Positions 53,630 to 63,555 of a stretch of DNA of 64,000 nucleotides are shown here, in pieces. This DNA is from Ichthyophis bannanicus. Lineage: Eukaryota > Chordata > Amphibia > Gymnophiona > Ichthyophiidae. A program made the position numbers and the translations under genes. The stretch covers positions 328,618,297 through 328,682,296 of the forward strand of contig CM066040.1 in the NCBI GenBank assembly GCA_033557465.1. The letters run 5' to 3'. How positions within the stretch are numbered: position 1 is the stretch's first letter; each line of letters starts with the position of its first letter. The notes under the pieces are model-generated. The model had not been told where the DNA came from, ran no database searches, and was given only the letters and a program-made list of their open reading frames with translations.

Positions 53630-54360
53630 GCACGCAGGCAGAAACGCATAAAAGCGGCGTCCCTACAGGGCGCGCCCGCGCCTTGCGGGCCCGCGCCTGA
53701 GGGCCTCACCAGAGGGCCCTTTGGCGGTGGCCCTTAGGCGGTGGAGATTAGGCGCAGTTGAAACATCATCCACTCAACCGCAACAAGGCTGCAAGTATCA
53801 AGAAGCCTGACTCACATGACCAAGACTCCGATAACGGACAGAAAACGAAAGTGCAACAATCAAATGACTGACGGCTTGAGCTCCCCAGGCCGGGTCTGAG
53901 CTCGCCGGTCCCGACCACCACGCTCCACGAGATTCCCATAGCTGGACCAAAATTCGACATCAAGAGCTTTCAACTACAACGATATCACCCAGGTAAACAA
54001 TTACTGGACTTATCTACCTCCTGATGCAAAAGACCACTGTGCAACCCTGGCCTAACCCCCCCCCCAAGTAGGAGCCAACATACCTCTGTATATATAATGT
54101 GTAAACTCCCCACTGTCACAAGCCCTGTTCTCCTCAAGCCAGCTGTTACATTGTAAACCCCTACCAACTCTAAAGGCTACTACTGTTTATTTAGAGCTAA
54201 ATGAAACAAAGTATCTCTAACCAGCAAGTTGTTACATTTCAATGCAGTAACCCAATAACCTTCTTGCAATAACCTTAAGACTGTATCGCACAATACTGTA
54301 TCTGTTTATACTGAATGATAGGTAACGATAGGACTGTATCGCACAATACTGTATCTGTTT
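53630..54360 (+). other. L2 5' leader
   Basis: Non-coding; GC-rich at 53640-53760 and AT-richer afterwards. From about 54284 a 50-bp unit ('gactgtatcgcacaatactg', 'tatctgtttatactgaatga') occurs almost twice; its next, diverged copy continues at 59980 after DIRS-6. Confidence 0.6.
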
Positions 54361-54521
54361 ATCTCCAGGAACAAGCAGGAATAAGTCCTCACATATGGGT
54401 ACGTCGGAACCGACGGAGCCTGCGCGGGAAAGCTCCCCAGCTTCCTAGAATGGAAGCTTTTGGGACCTCCCACTGCACATGCGCGCTGCCTTCCCGCCTT
54501 CCTGAACAGCTCTCCTCAGTT
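54361..54521 (+). repeat. DIRS-6 left ITR
   Basis: 'aataagtcctcacatatggg' followed by 'tacgtcggaaccgacggagc' and ending 'gaacagctctcctcagtttc'. Complementary to 59790-59955 at nearly every base. Confidence 0.96.
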
Positions 54522-54742
54522 TCTCTTTTTCCGCGGAGCCAGCAGGTCGTGTATCCTGTCACCGCTGAAGAAATTGTAGTTTTTTGTTTTGTTTCTTTAG
54601 ACCGCGTACCTGCCTTCCCATACCGATACCGGTATCGCCGGTCTTCCTTTTTCTTTCTTGAAAAATTATTTTCTTTTTCTTTTATTATTTTTCAGCACTT
54701 GGTCACTTCAGTTAGGCCTTCAGGCCTACTTGAATTCTCCAC

Positions 54743-56551
54743 ATGGAGAAGCCAGCCCCTGGATTTAAGAAGTGTACCAAGTGTACTGCTGTAATATCAG
54801 TCACAGACACCCATGAATGGTGTCTTAAATGTTTGGGGCCTGACCACTCCATTCCGGACTGCCCTTCCTGCTCCCAAATGTCTAAGCGTGGGCTGCAGAA
54901 CCGGGCCAACAAATTCCATGTGCTGTTTGCTTCAGAGAATCCAACATCACAGTCATCCAGGTCATCATCTCCGGATGGATCTCAGGTAACCAAACCTTCT
55001 GTGGGCAAGTCCTCAAAGGGCAAATCTCCTTCAAAGCATCGAGAGGCTCTTAGTTTTGAGGACCCTGCCCCAGCCAAACAGCCCCGGCGGGAAGCTCTGC
55101 CTTCCAAAACGCCAATTCAGGGGCTACAGGTTGACATCGATGGCACGGCCTCGACAGATCACCTGTCGGACTGCTCTGGGGTACCGGCCCATACCGGTAC
55201 CGACATCCAGGCAGCCGTGGCGTCTATGGGCAATACTGTCCAATCCATGCAGCAGGCCGTCATGGCTTTCATTAAAGCTGCAACGCCATCGGTACCGCTT
55301 CCAGCGGTTCCGGGCCCGGTTCCGGTATCGTCCGCCATGCCGGAACCCAGGCCTTCCTCTTCTAAACGCAAATCGGTACCGTATGGGCTTTCGCTCCATA
55401 CCGCTTCCATACCCGGTACGCCCGATGTCGATACCGATCGGTATGCGTATCGTGCGTTGGAGGAAACTAGAGAATACACCGATTCCTCTGAGGATTTTGG
55501 CTCCTCTGATGAGTCTGCAGAGCTCTCCCTTGACCTTCCTGAGGAACCTTCTTCTCCAAAAAGGAGAATGTCTCCTCCAGAGGATTTGTCCTTTCAGGAC
55601 TTTATTTTAGAACTGGCTAAAGGCCTTTCTATCACTACCTCCTCTGAAAGGGAACCAAGGTCAAAAAGGTTGGATATTTTAGGATACTCTAAGTCTCCTA
55701 AAGAAGCAGTTACCCTGCCTATCCATGAAATCCTTCAGGAACAATTGATGGATTTCTGGGAGAACCCTTTAACTCTGTCTCCTTATTCCCGTAGGTTGGA
55801 CACCATGTATCGGGTCCCTCCTTCTCCTGGTTTTCAGAAAACTCAATTGCCTCACCACTCCATTGTGGTAAAGTCTGCAATGAAAAAGATCAAGAGTACT
55901 AAAAGGCACTCTTCTACACCTCCAGGAAGGGAATGTAAGACACTGGACTCTTTTGGTAGGAAAATCTTCCAGGCTAGTATGCTTATAGCCAGGATTAATT
56001 CCTACAGCCTCTATATGGGCATGTTCCTAGGGGAACTTGCCAAGAAAGTGCGGCATTTTGCCCCCTTTATCCCTGAGGATAAACAGGAGGACTTCCTTTC
56101 TGTAGTGAAACAACTTTCAGATGTTTCTAAGTTCTCCAACAGAGCTGCCTTTGATTCCTTCGAGGGAGCCAGCAGAGCTTCTGGCATTGCTATTGCAGCC
56201 AGACGTCTGGCTTGGCTCCAGGCTTCTGATCTGGAACCCTGGGTTCTAGATGGCTTACGGAATCTGCCCTGTACATGTGAGAACTTATTCGGTGCAGAGT
56301 GGCAAGTTAAAGCCACTCAAATGGACGCTGAAAATGCCACCTTAGAGAGACTTTCTAAGTCCACTTCTACTCCCACTAAGAAGAAGTCTTTCAAGAGGCC
56401 TTATTATAAGAAGGCCAGATATGCTTCCAATACTGGCCAGCAATCTTCTCAACCTCGTTTTGCGGCTAAACGTCAGCAAACGAAACAAGCAAGAGCAAAG
56501 CCTGCAGCAGCTACTGCAGCTCAACAGGCTCCACCCCCTCAGGGGTTTTGA
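54743..56551 (+). CDS. gag: DIRS-6 family B gag
   Basis: An intact 602-residue ORF. Residues about 10-55 hold the Cys/His cluster: 'KKCTKCTAVISVTDTHEWC', 'LKCLGPDHSIPDCPSC' (CxxC ... HxWCxxC ... H ... CxxC), likely to bind one or two zinc ions. Residues 70-280 are a Ser/Pro-rich, poorly conserved linker. The core (about 285-540) has 'PPEDLSFQDFILELAKGLSIT', 'SPGFQKTQLPHHSIVVKSAMKKIKSTKRHS', 'PPGRECKTLDSFGRKIFQASMLIARINSYSLYMGMFLGELAKKV' and 'ARRLAWLQASDLEPWVLDGLRNLPCTCENLFG'. The tail is Lys/Gln/Ala-rich. It has no enzyme motif; by analogy it forms or coats the RNA particle. The Met start matches DIRS-2 and sits about 380 bases inside the element. Confidence 0.9.
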   Translation: MEKPAPGFKKCTKCTAVISVTDTHEWCLKCLGPDHSIPDCPSCSQMSKRGLQNRANKFHVLFASENPTSQSSRSSSPDGSQVTKPSVGKSSKGKSPSKHREALSFEDPAPAKQPRREALPSKTPIQGLQVDIDGTASTDHLSDCSGVPAHTGTDIQAAVASMGNTVQSMQQAVMAFIKAATPSVPLPAVPGPVPVSSAMPEPRPSSSKRKSVPYGLSLHTASIPGTPDVDTDRYAYRALEETREYTDSSEDFGSSDESAELSLDLPEEPSSPKRRMSPPEDLSFQDFILELAKGLSITTSSEREPRSKRLDILGYSKSPKEAVTLPIHEILQEQLMDFWENPLTLSPYSRRLDTMYRVPPSPGFQKTQLPHHSIVVKSAMKKIKSTKRHSSTPPGRECKTLDSFGRKIFQASMLIARINSYSLYMGMFLGELAKKVRHFAPFIPEDKQEDFLSVVKQLSDVSKFSNRAAFDSFEGASRASGIAIAARRLAWLQASDLEPWVLDGLRNLPCTCENLFGAEWQVKATQMDAENATLERLSKSTSTPTKKKSFKRPYYKKARYASNTGQQSSQPRFAAKRQQTKQARAKPAAATAAQQAPPPQGF

Positions 56552-58476
56552 CTTGCCCCTAGAGAACTTGCCATTCCTGGTTCTGGACCAACCAGAACCT
56601 CTCACCATACCTGGAAGGTTAGCTCACTTTGCTCCCAGATGGGAACAAATCACAACAGAGCAATGGACCCTCTCTATCATCCGAGAGGGTTACAAACTTC
56701 ATTTCTCCAACCTTCCTCCTCATCACATGGTGAGACCCTTCAATTCTCCATCTCCTCTCCTAGCCCTGTTGGATCGGGAGATCTCTTCTCTGCTTGCCCA
56801 AGGGGCCATAGAAGAGGTTCCTCTTCATCAACAAGGGTCAGGTTTCTACTCCCCCTATTTTCTCATTCCAAAGAAGACAGGGGGATTCAGACCAATCCTA
56901 GATCTGAGAGAATTGAACAAATTTCTGTACAAGGAGAAATTCAAAATGCTCTCTTTGGGCATTCTCCTTCCATACCTTCAGAGTCAGGACTGGCTTTGTT
57001 CTCTAGACCTGCAGGATGCGTATACACATCTACTCATCCATCCATCCCACAGAAAATATCTTCGCTTTCTGTTCAGGGGAAGTCATTACCAATACAGAGT
57101 ACTTCCCTTCGGTCTCGCCTCTGCCCCAAGAGTCTTTACCAAATGCATGGCAGTCGTAGCCGCATTTCTCAGAAGCATGGGGATTTTCGTATTCCCATAT
57201 CTGGACGACTGGCTCATTCGAGCTCCAACTCAGTCGCAGGCCCAGATTTCCCTAGACCGCACAAGGAGCCTTCTGCAGTATCTGGGACTGGTGGTAAACC
57301 TTCCCAAGTCTCAACTCAGCCCTACTCAGTCTCTAGAATTCATAGGGGGCCCAGTTGGACACCACCACTGCAAGAGCCTACCTTCCACTGGTTCGGGGTC
57401 AGCGTCTGCTGAGCTTGGCCTCCCAAGCCCAGTCCAGTACTCACTTGACAGCCAGGGAAATGCTACGCCTCCTGGGCCATATGGCCTCCACAGTACATGT
57501 GGTGCCCTATGCTCGTCTTCATATGAGAGCAGCTCAATGGACCCTGGCCACCCAGTGGACTCAGGCGTCGGGAGCACTCTCAGACCAAATACAAACCTCA
57601 AACCGTCTGTCTTGGTCCCTCCATTGGTGGATATCCACCAAGAATCTGTTGTTGGGGGCTCCCTTTCAGCCCTTGCTACCCCAAGCAACCCTCACAACAG
57701 ATGCCTCCCAATTGGGGTGGGGAGCCCATCTGCTAACTCTCTCCACTCAGGGCACTTGGTCTCCACAGGAGGCCACCCTTCATATCAACCTCCTGGAACT
57801 GCGAGCAATTTACCTTGCCCTCAAGGTCTTCTATACCCTCCTTGCCAACCTGACTGTCCTGGTTCAGACAGACAATCAGGTGGCCATGTTTTACATAAAC
57901 AAACAAGGAGGGACGGGCTCTCTGTCGCTTTGCAACGAAGCTCTCAGATTATGGGCCTTCGCCAGAGAGCACCAAATTCATCTGCTAGCAGTGTATCTTC
58001 CAGGAGTTCAAAACTCTCGAGCAGACAGGCTCAGTCGAGTTCTGCTGCCACACGAGTGGTCCCTACACGTGGACCAGATAAGCAGAATCTTTCAGGAATG
58101 GGGGACCCCGGACATAGACCTCTTTGCAAGTCCGTGGAATGCCAAACTTCCCCGGTTCTGTTCCAGGACTCCGTGTCAGGAAGCTCAGGCCACGGACGCC
58201 TTTCTCCTCCATTGGGGTCAGGCGTTCCTATATGCCTTTCCACCCATTCCGCTGATTCCCAAGACTCTATTCAAACTCCAGAGAGATCACGGCTCTATGA
58301 TCCTCATAGCTCCACGCTGGCCACGCCAAGTGTGGTTCCCTCTGCTTCTACAGCTCTCCCAGGGATCCTCCCTGGACTTAGGAGCTGCACCAGACCTTCT
58401 GTCTCAGGAGGAGGGGACTTTGTGGCACCCAAACCCCAAATCCCTACATCTCCGAGCTTGGTTACTGAAGGCTTAA
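56547..58476 (+). pseudogene. DIRS-6 reverse transcriptase / RNase H / methyltransferase-like ORF, one frameshift
   Basis: It starts around the gag stop in another frame ('FDLPLENLPFLVLDQPEPL'). RT: 'GFYSPYFLIPKKTGGFRPILDLRELNKFL', 'SLDLQDAYTHLLIHPSHRKYLRF', 'LPFGLASAPRVFTKCMAVVAAFLR', catalytic 'YLDDWL' (57199-57216). A run of five G at about 57344-57348 shifts the frame directly after 'LEFIG'. The second frame (57355-58476) carries 'MLRLLGHMASTVHVVPYARLHM', RNase H ('TTDASQLGWGAH', 'LLELRAIYLAL', 'QTDNQVAMFYINKQGGTGS', 'SRADRLSRVL') and the methyltransferase-like block ('DIDLFASPWNAKLPRFCSR', 'YAFPPIPLIPKTLFKLQ', 'MILIAPRWPRQVWFPLL'). This shift is the only defect I see in the coding region. 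Confidence 0.92.
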
Positions 58477-59513
58477 GTCTTCAAGACTTTAATCTTTCTC
58501 AACCTGTGAAAGATATCCTTCATGCCTCTAGGAAACCTTCCACGAGGCGGTCTTATGCTTTCAAATGGAAACGTTTTTCCATTTGGTGTGCTCAGCAGGG
58601 CCTTGACCCTCTGGCACTTCCTTTGAATTTCCTCTTAGACTATCTCCTGCATCTTTCCAATGCAGGCCTTAAGACGAATTCTGTAAGAGTCCATTTAAGT
58701 GCTATTTCAGCATCCCTGAAACCTATAAATGGACAACCTATCTCCTCTCATCCTCTTGTTGCAAGATTCATGAGAGGCCTGACTCTCACTAAACCTCCCA
58801 TCAGACCCCCCCTGGTCGCATGGGATTTGAATCTAGTGCTTGGTCAGCTTATGAAGCCACCTTTTGAGCCGTTATTTTCTACCTCCTTGAAATTTCTTTC
58901 CTGGAAGGTACTATTCCTAATTGCAGTCACTTCCGCTCGCCGCATCAGCGAACTGCAGGCTCTAGTGGCTAATCCACCTTATACAAGATTTCATCATGAC
59001 AAGGTGGTCCTTAGAACGAATCCCCACTTTATGCCCAAAGTGGTCTCGCCTTTTCATCTTAATCAAGAGGTATATCTACCTGTCTTTTTTCCGGCTCCTC
59101 ATGCATCCAGTGCAGAGAGGAACCTTCATACTCTGGATTGTAAAAGAGCTCTAGCCTTTTACCTTAATAGGACTCAGCCACATCGAAAGTCTTCTCAACT
59201 TTTCGTGGCTTTTGATCCTTCACATTTGGGACTTCCAGTCTCCAAGCGTACACTTTCCAATTGGATTGCTCAGTGTATTTCCTTTGCTTACCAGAGTAAA
59301 AACATTTCTCTGGAAGGCCATGTCACAACTCACAATGTGAGAGCCATGGCAACTTCTATGGCTCATCTGCACTCTGTTTCCATTGATCAGATCTGTCGAG
59401 CCGCTACCTGGGCCTCGGTTCATACCTTTACAGCCCATTACTGTTTGGACAAGGACTCCCGCCGGGATGCCTTGTTTGGCCAGGCTGTCCTCAAACACCT
59501 GTTCCATTCTTAG
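58440..59513 (+). CDS. DIRS-6 tyrosine recombinase
   Basis: The recombinase forms the end of a 1030-codon frame (56421-59513) that also reads RT fingers and palm before the frameshift. From 58440: 'LSLQDFNLSQPVKDILHASRKPSTRRSYAFKWKRFSIWC' (SAM-like N-terminal domain), 'LKTNSVRVHLSAIS', 'PPFEPLFSTSLKFLSWKVLFLIAVTSARRISELQAL' (Arg I), 'MPKVVSPFHLNQEVYLPVFF', H-N-V-R (HxxR), 'QICRAATWASVHTF' and the Tyr in 'TAHYCLD'. All catalytic positions are present. It would insert element circles at short matching sites. It is the only complete family B recombinase in the window. Confidence 0.92.
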   Translation: MPTSPSLVTEGLSLQDFNLSQPVKDILHASRKPSTRRSYAFKWKRFSIWCAQQGLDPLALPLNFLLDYLLHLSNAGLKTNSVRVHLSAISASLKPINGQPISSHPLVARFMRGLTLTKPPIRPPLVAWDLNLVLGQLMKPPFEPLFSTSLKFLSWKVLFLIAVTSARRISELQALVANPPYTRFHHDKVVLRTNPHFMPKVVSPFHLNQEVYLPVFFPAPHASSAERNLHTLDCKRALAFYLNRTQPHRKSSQLFVAFDPSHLGLPVSKRTLSNWIAQCISFAYQSKNISLEGHVTTHNVRAMATSMAHLHSVSIDQICRAATWASVHTFTAHYCLDKDSRRDALFGQAVLKHLFHS

Positions 59514-59609
59514 ACAACTCCTGCCCACCTTCCCAGGATGGATGCCTGAGATCCATACGAAGATGGCGAACCCTTGGAGGGGGATCTCCCAGGCATCTCA
59601 GCTAGGGAG

Positions 59610-59716
59610 TCCCCATATGTGAGGACTTATTCCTGCTTGTTCCTTGAGATAGCACAGTTACTTACCTGTAACAGGTGATCTCTGGGAACAGCAGGAATTA
59701 GTCCTCACAACCCACC
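59610..59716 (+). repeat. DIRS-6 ICR
   Basis: 'gtgaggacttattcctgctt' plus 'gttccttgagat' complements the left end, and 'agcacagttacttacctgta' to 'gcaggaattagtcctcac' complements the right end base for base. The join between them defines the left and right element ends. Confidence 0.95.
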
Positions 59717-59789
59717 CACCTCCCCTAGGAGTTGTATCTTCTATCTATCTGTCTTCCTGTCCTCTCTCTATTGTCTCAGCTATAAACTC

Positions 59790-59978
59790 GAAACTGAGGA
59801 GAGCTGTTCAGGAAGGCGGGAAGGCAGCGCGCATGTGCAGTGGGAGGTCCCAAAAGCTTCCATTCTAGGAAGCTGGGGAGCTTTCCCGCGCAGGCTCCGT
59901 CGGTTCCGACGTACCCATATGTGAGGACTAATTCCTGCTGTTCCCAGAGATCACCTGTTACAGGTAAGTAACTGTGCT
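59790..59978 (+). repeat. DIRS-6 right ITR and terminus
   Basis: Complement of 54361-54521 ('gaaactgaggagagctgttc', 'ggtcccaaaagcttccattc'), with a right-only extension 'tcacctgttacaggtaagta' + 'actgtgct' that is found elsewhere only in the ICR. Confidence 0.96.
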
Positions 59979-60499
59979 ATACTGAGTGATAAGGAACGTT
60001 AGGACTGTATCCCTATTTTGTTAAAGTAATAAGAAACGCTGTACCCCAACCCATCTATCCCTGCTAGACTGTTGGTACCCAACAACTACCTTGCCGGCCT
60101 ACACTAACTCATCTCTAGGCCAGCTGCCTTGACTTCACCCCACACTGCGCCACTCGAATCCAAAATCCAAGTATTTCTGGCAGACATAAAATGGAGCCTG
60201 CTCACACCTTCCTGATTTTGTGCATGTGTATACTAACATCTTCATATAGAACCATCTCACACTCCCAATACTGCATTCCTCTACTATATACACCAATCTA
60301 CCTTCTCCACCCCCCCTCCATTACCCATCCTGCATCAATACAACTTAAATCCTATCACCACCACACAAACACCAAGTAAATTACCCCAACGACACACCCA
60401 TATCAAAGGGAACAAATCTCAAAAACACCCTAAAACCAAAGCAAAGAACACTATTGGATCTCAAATACAACTCACACGAACCACACACCAAGAACATCA
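59979..60499 (+). other. L2 5' leader continued
   Basis: The first 40 bases continue the tandem unit interrupted by DIRS-6. The rest is C/A-rich and has a 62-codon frame (60191-60379) with no recognisable features that may be a remnant of an L2 ORF1 or chance. Confidence 0.55.
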
Positions 60500-61559
60500 C
60501 ACATGTAACATTATCCTTATTAATGCTAGGTCAATAAGGAATAAAACGCATATTATCCACAACATTCTAACTGACGAACAACCAGATATCCTATGCATAA
60601 CAGAAACATGGCTCACTGACTCAGACTCTGCAACAATGAACCAAATACACAAGCCCGGATACCAACTATACAACTGCCCACGCATCAACAGAAGAGGAGG
60701 CGGAGTCCTTATAGCAGCCAAAACCAGCCTTCAACTCACAACCACATCTACGGTCACAAATCCAGATCTTGACCTACTTAAAGTCGAGAGCATGGCATTA
60801 TCCATCTGCCTAATCTATCGACCTCCCTCACCACAGCACGAAACACTAGCCACAGCACTAGAAACCATCACATCCACACAAAGCAAAAAATTCCAGATCA
60901 TCCTCGGAGATTTGAACCTAGCATCAATTCCTCCGTCCCACACGGACTCCTTCTATGAAGCCATCGACCAATTGGGTTTCCAACAAATAATAAGCAACCC
61001 CACACACGATAGAGGAAACATCCTAGATATGATTTTCATACCCAGAAATCCACAACAAAGCAATGAACCACCTATAATAAACATAACTCAAGTACCATGG
61101 TCAGACCACCACCAAATCAACTGTAAACTTAAACTACAGTGCCAACCCAAAAACTCAAAGGAGATGAGAATGACCAACCCCATTAGGAAATTCAGCAAAC
61201 TCAACGAGGAACACCTCATAAGCACCATTGCATCCCACATAAACCTAGATTCCACAGACCTAGACGAACTAACTAACAGATGGAACACACACATCCAAAA
61301 TACATCTAACCCAACTCTGAAACACACATCAAACCCACATAAGATCAACTCGGAACCCTGGTACACAGGAACTCTAATAAAATCAAAAAGGGAGCTCCGT
61401 AAAATAGAGAGAAAATGGAGACAAACCAAATCCTCCGATCTCAAAACTAAATACATGGCCCATCTCGCAAAATACAAAGACGACGTGAACAATGCAAAAA
61501 AAATTACATCACACCAACATCCTAAACAAGGCAATCAATCGCCCACGAGAGTTATTTGA
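60500..61559 (+). pseudogene. L2 APE-type endonuclease
   Basis: One frame reads 'LINARSIRNKTHIIHNIL', 'PDILCITETWLTDSD' (E of the active site), 'YQLYNCPRINRRGGGVLI', 'ICLIYRPPSPQHETL', 'FQIILGDLNLASIPPSH' (GDLN in place of GDFN), 'GNILDMIFIP' and 'VPWSDHHQI' (SDH). These are the standard L2 endonuclease blocks in order. A connector follows ('SKRELRKIERKWRQTKSSDLKTKYMAHLAKYKDDVNNAKK'). A frameshift near 61500 and a stop at 61558 separate it from RT. Upstream of the Met at 60636 the same frame continues to be homologous, so the Met is not the true start. Confidence 0.85.
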
Positions 61560-63305
61560 ACTAGTCAAATCACTAACCAAAACCGACCAAAATGCCAACC
61601 TCAACAAATCCATCAAGGTCCAAACACTGGCAAACCACTACGCGACCAAACTGACGGCCCCTGGTCCTCCACCCCCCCCCACCAACACCACAAATCAGAA
61701 GTGAGAACAACACAACGCAAAACCAGTTATGGGAGCACTTCCACAAAATAGGAACCAAGCAAATCACAGCCATTGTCACAAGCCTGAAAAGCACCATCTC
61801 CCCACTAGATCCCTGTCCTGCATCCTGGATCAAGGCAGTGAAACAAGACATAGCACCTCACATAGCACACATAGTTAACCTATCCCTACAACAAGGAATC
61901 ATGCCCTCAGAACTAAAGAAATCAGTCATTAGACCGATCCTAAAAAACACTACACTCAACGGAGAAGACCCAGCCTCCTACCGTCCCATATCAAGTATCT
62001 CATTCCTGGCAAAGATCATAGAAAAAAACGGTCCTTCTACAACTCCAAGACCATCTGACTGACAGTGCTCGTCTTGATGACCAGCAATATGGCTTCAGGC
62101 AACATCATGGAGTTGAAACCCTGTTACTAGTTCTACTTAACAACCTCCTAAAGGGCCTTGAAAACAAAAAGAAAATGTACATTCTTGTATTCATTGACAT
62201 CTCAGCTGCCTTTGATACAGTTAATCATGGGACCCTCATAAATAGGATAAAATCAATAGGAATAACAGGAACCCCACTAAAATGGTTCTCATCCTACATC
62301 TCAAATCGAACACAACAGGTTCAATTCAACGGAGAAAAAGCAGAATCTTTCTCACAAACACAGGGAATCCCCCAAGGCTCTGCTCTCTCAGCACTTCTGT
62401 TTAACATATATATGCAGCCACTATGCAAAATTTTCTCACGGCACGAAATTAATTACCACATCTATGCCGATGATATCATGCTATACACACAGCTAGACAC
62501 TAAAAACCCAGACTACAACCCACTGGAGACATGTATCGGAGAGATGCAAGACTGGTTACAACAAAGTAGTATGTCAATTAATCACAAAAAAAACGAAGTA
62601 ATGTATATCTCCAAAGAACCGAATTTTGACCCTCCCACATCAATAACACTATGTAACAACACTTACCAAACAAAAAAAGAAATAAAGTATCTAGGAGTCA
62701 CATTTGACTGTGACCTAAAAATGGAAAAACACCTCCGAAAGACCAACAGAGCAGTTTTCCACAAGCTTAGAGTGCTCCAACCCATTCGGAATATTATTGA
62801 TCCCCAAGACTTCAGAACAGTGGCCCAAGCACTCATCATGCCACATTTTGACTACTGCAACGCCATCCTACAAGGTTTACCTAAAAAAACCCTAAACATA
62901 TTACAAATGGCACAAAATGTAGCTGCCAGGGTCATAATGAAGAAAAATCTAAGTGACCACATCACACCAGTACTAATTCAATTACACTGGCTACCCATAA
63001 CAGCTCGCACAAAATACAAAATACTAACAACCACCTTCAAACTCATCCACAACTTAGCACCTTCCTTCCTCAACAACCTAGTAAGATTGCAACCTCCTAC
63101 CCGAAACAGAAGAACCCACAATTCCAACATCCTTCACACTCCAACAGATATAAGATCTGCCAAAGCTAACACCAGCCACAGGGCTTTCTCATATGCGGCG
63201 CCAACACTGTGGAACCAACTCCCACCAGAACTACGAGCTAGCAATGACCTTCTAGACTTCAGAAAGAAACTCAAACGCACATTTTCCAATCACATTTCAA
63301 CCTGA
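61560..63305 (+). pseudogene. L2 reverse transcriptase
   Basis: After two frame changes (61560-61840) the RT begins: 'MKQDIAPHIAHIVNLSLQQGIMPSELKKSVIRPILK' and 'DPASYRPISSISFLAKIIEK' (61838-62030). A frameshift near 62030 follows. The main frame 62175-63305 (376 codons) has 'FIDISAAFDTVNHGTLI', '[17 protein letters not shown]', catalytic 'IYADDIMLYTQLDT' (about 62461-62500), 'SINHKKNEVMYIS', 'KYLGVTFDCDLKMEKHLRK' and the C-terminal 'HFDYCNAILQGLPKK', 'HITPVLIQLHWLPITARTKYKILTTTFKLIHNLAPSFL', 'TLWNQLPPELR'. It is a moderately young copy. It would also be the natural partner for the SINE, which shares its 3' hairpin. Confidence 0.9.
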
Positions 63306-63555
63306 ACTAAACCCACAGATGGAGCAGCCCCTGACCACTGTGTCCAAGAAGATTATCCTGTATATATGTATTTATGTATATATGTAAATGAACTCCCCCA
63401 TAGCTAAGAAGTGTTAACTCTGTATGATGTGCTTTTCTGACAATCTGTATGTAAACAAAATTTGTACCTGCCTTGATTCGGCAGTTTCACAATAGTAATC
63501 CTACCCGCTTCTGATCGCTGGAAGGAGCGGGCTACAAATGCTTGCTAAATAAATT
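63306..63555 (+). repeat. L2 3' UTR with terminal hairpin
   Basis: AT-rich 3' UTR, then the hairpin 'cccgcttctgatcgctggaa' + 'ggagcgggct' and a short (aaat) tail. The stem sequence differs from other L2 copies but pairing is kept. Confidence 0.85.

Larger units (their letters stand above)
54361..59978 (+). mobile_element. DIRS-6: family B DIRS retrotransposon, best preserved
   Basis: 5.6 kb, with left ITR 54361-54521, an intact gag, an RT/RNase H ORF with one frameshift in a G-run, an intact recombinase, an ICR at 59610-59716 and a right ITR 59790-59978. The insertion point inside the tandem unit is exact: 'ctgttt|at' on the left and 'at|actgagtg' on the right, so only the dinucleotide 'at' is shared. 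Confidence 0.96.
53401..63555 (+). mobile_element. L2 LINE with long 5' leader, split by DIRS-6
   Basis: It starts abruptly in a 41-bp tandem array and ends with an L2 hairpin ('acccgcttctgatcgctgga' and 'aggagcgggct', 63503-63534) and 'aaataaa' at 63546-63553. Removing DIRS-6 (54361-59978) brings its 5' leader (53401-54360) next to 59979, where the partial repeat 'actgagtgataaggaacgtt' continues the unit seen at 54310-54331. On both sides the host is the minus-strand L1-like ORF2. Confidence 0.75.

Noticed and set aside
53172..53737. Frames of 120-150 codons with repeated 'IRAVGALPPHTPAQSGQW' or its antisense
   Set aside because: Translation of the 41-bp tandem repeat, whose unit shifts frame each time; not a repeat protein.
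60191..60379. 62-codon frame as L2 ORF1
   Set aside because: Short, no motif and no counterpart seen in the other L2 copies; mentioned only within the leader entry.
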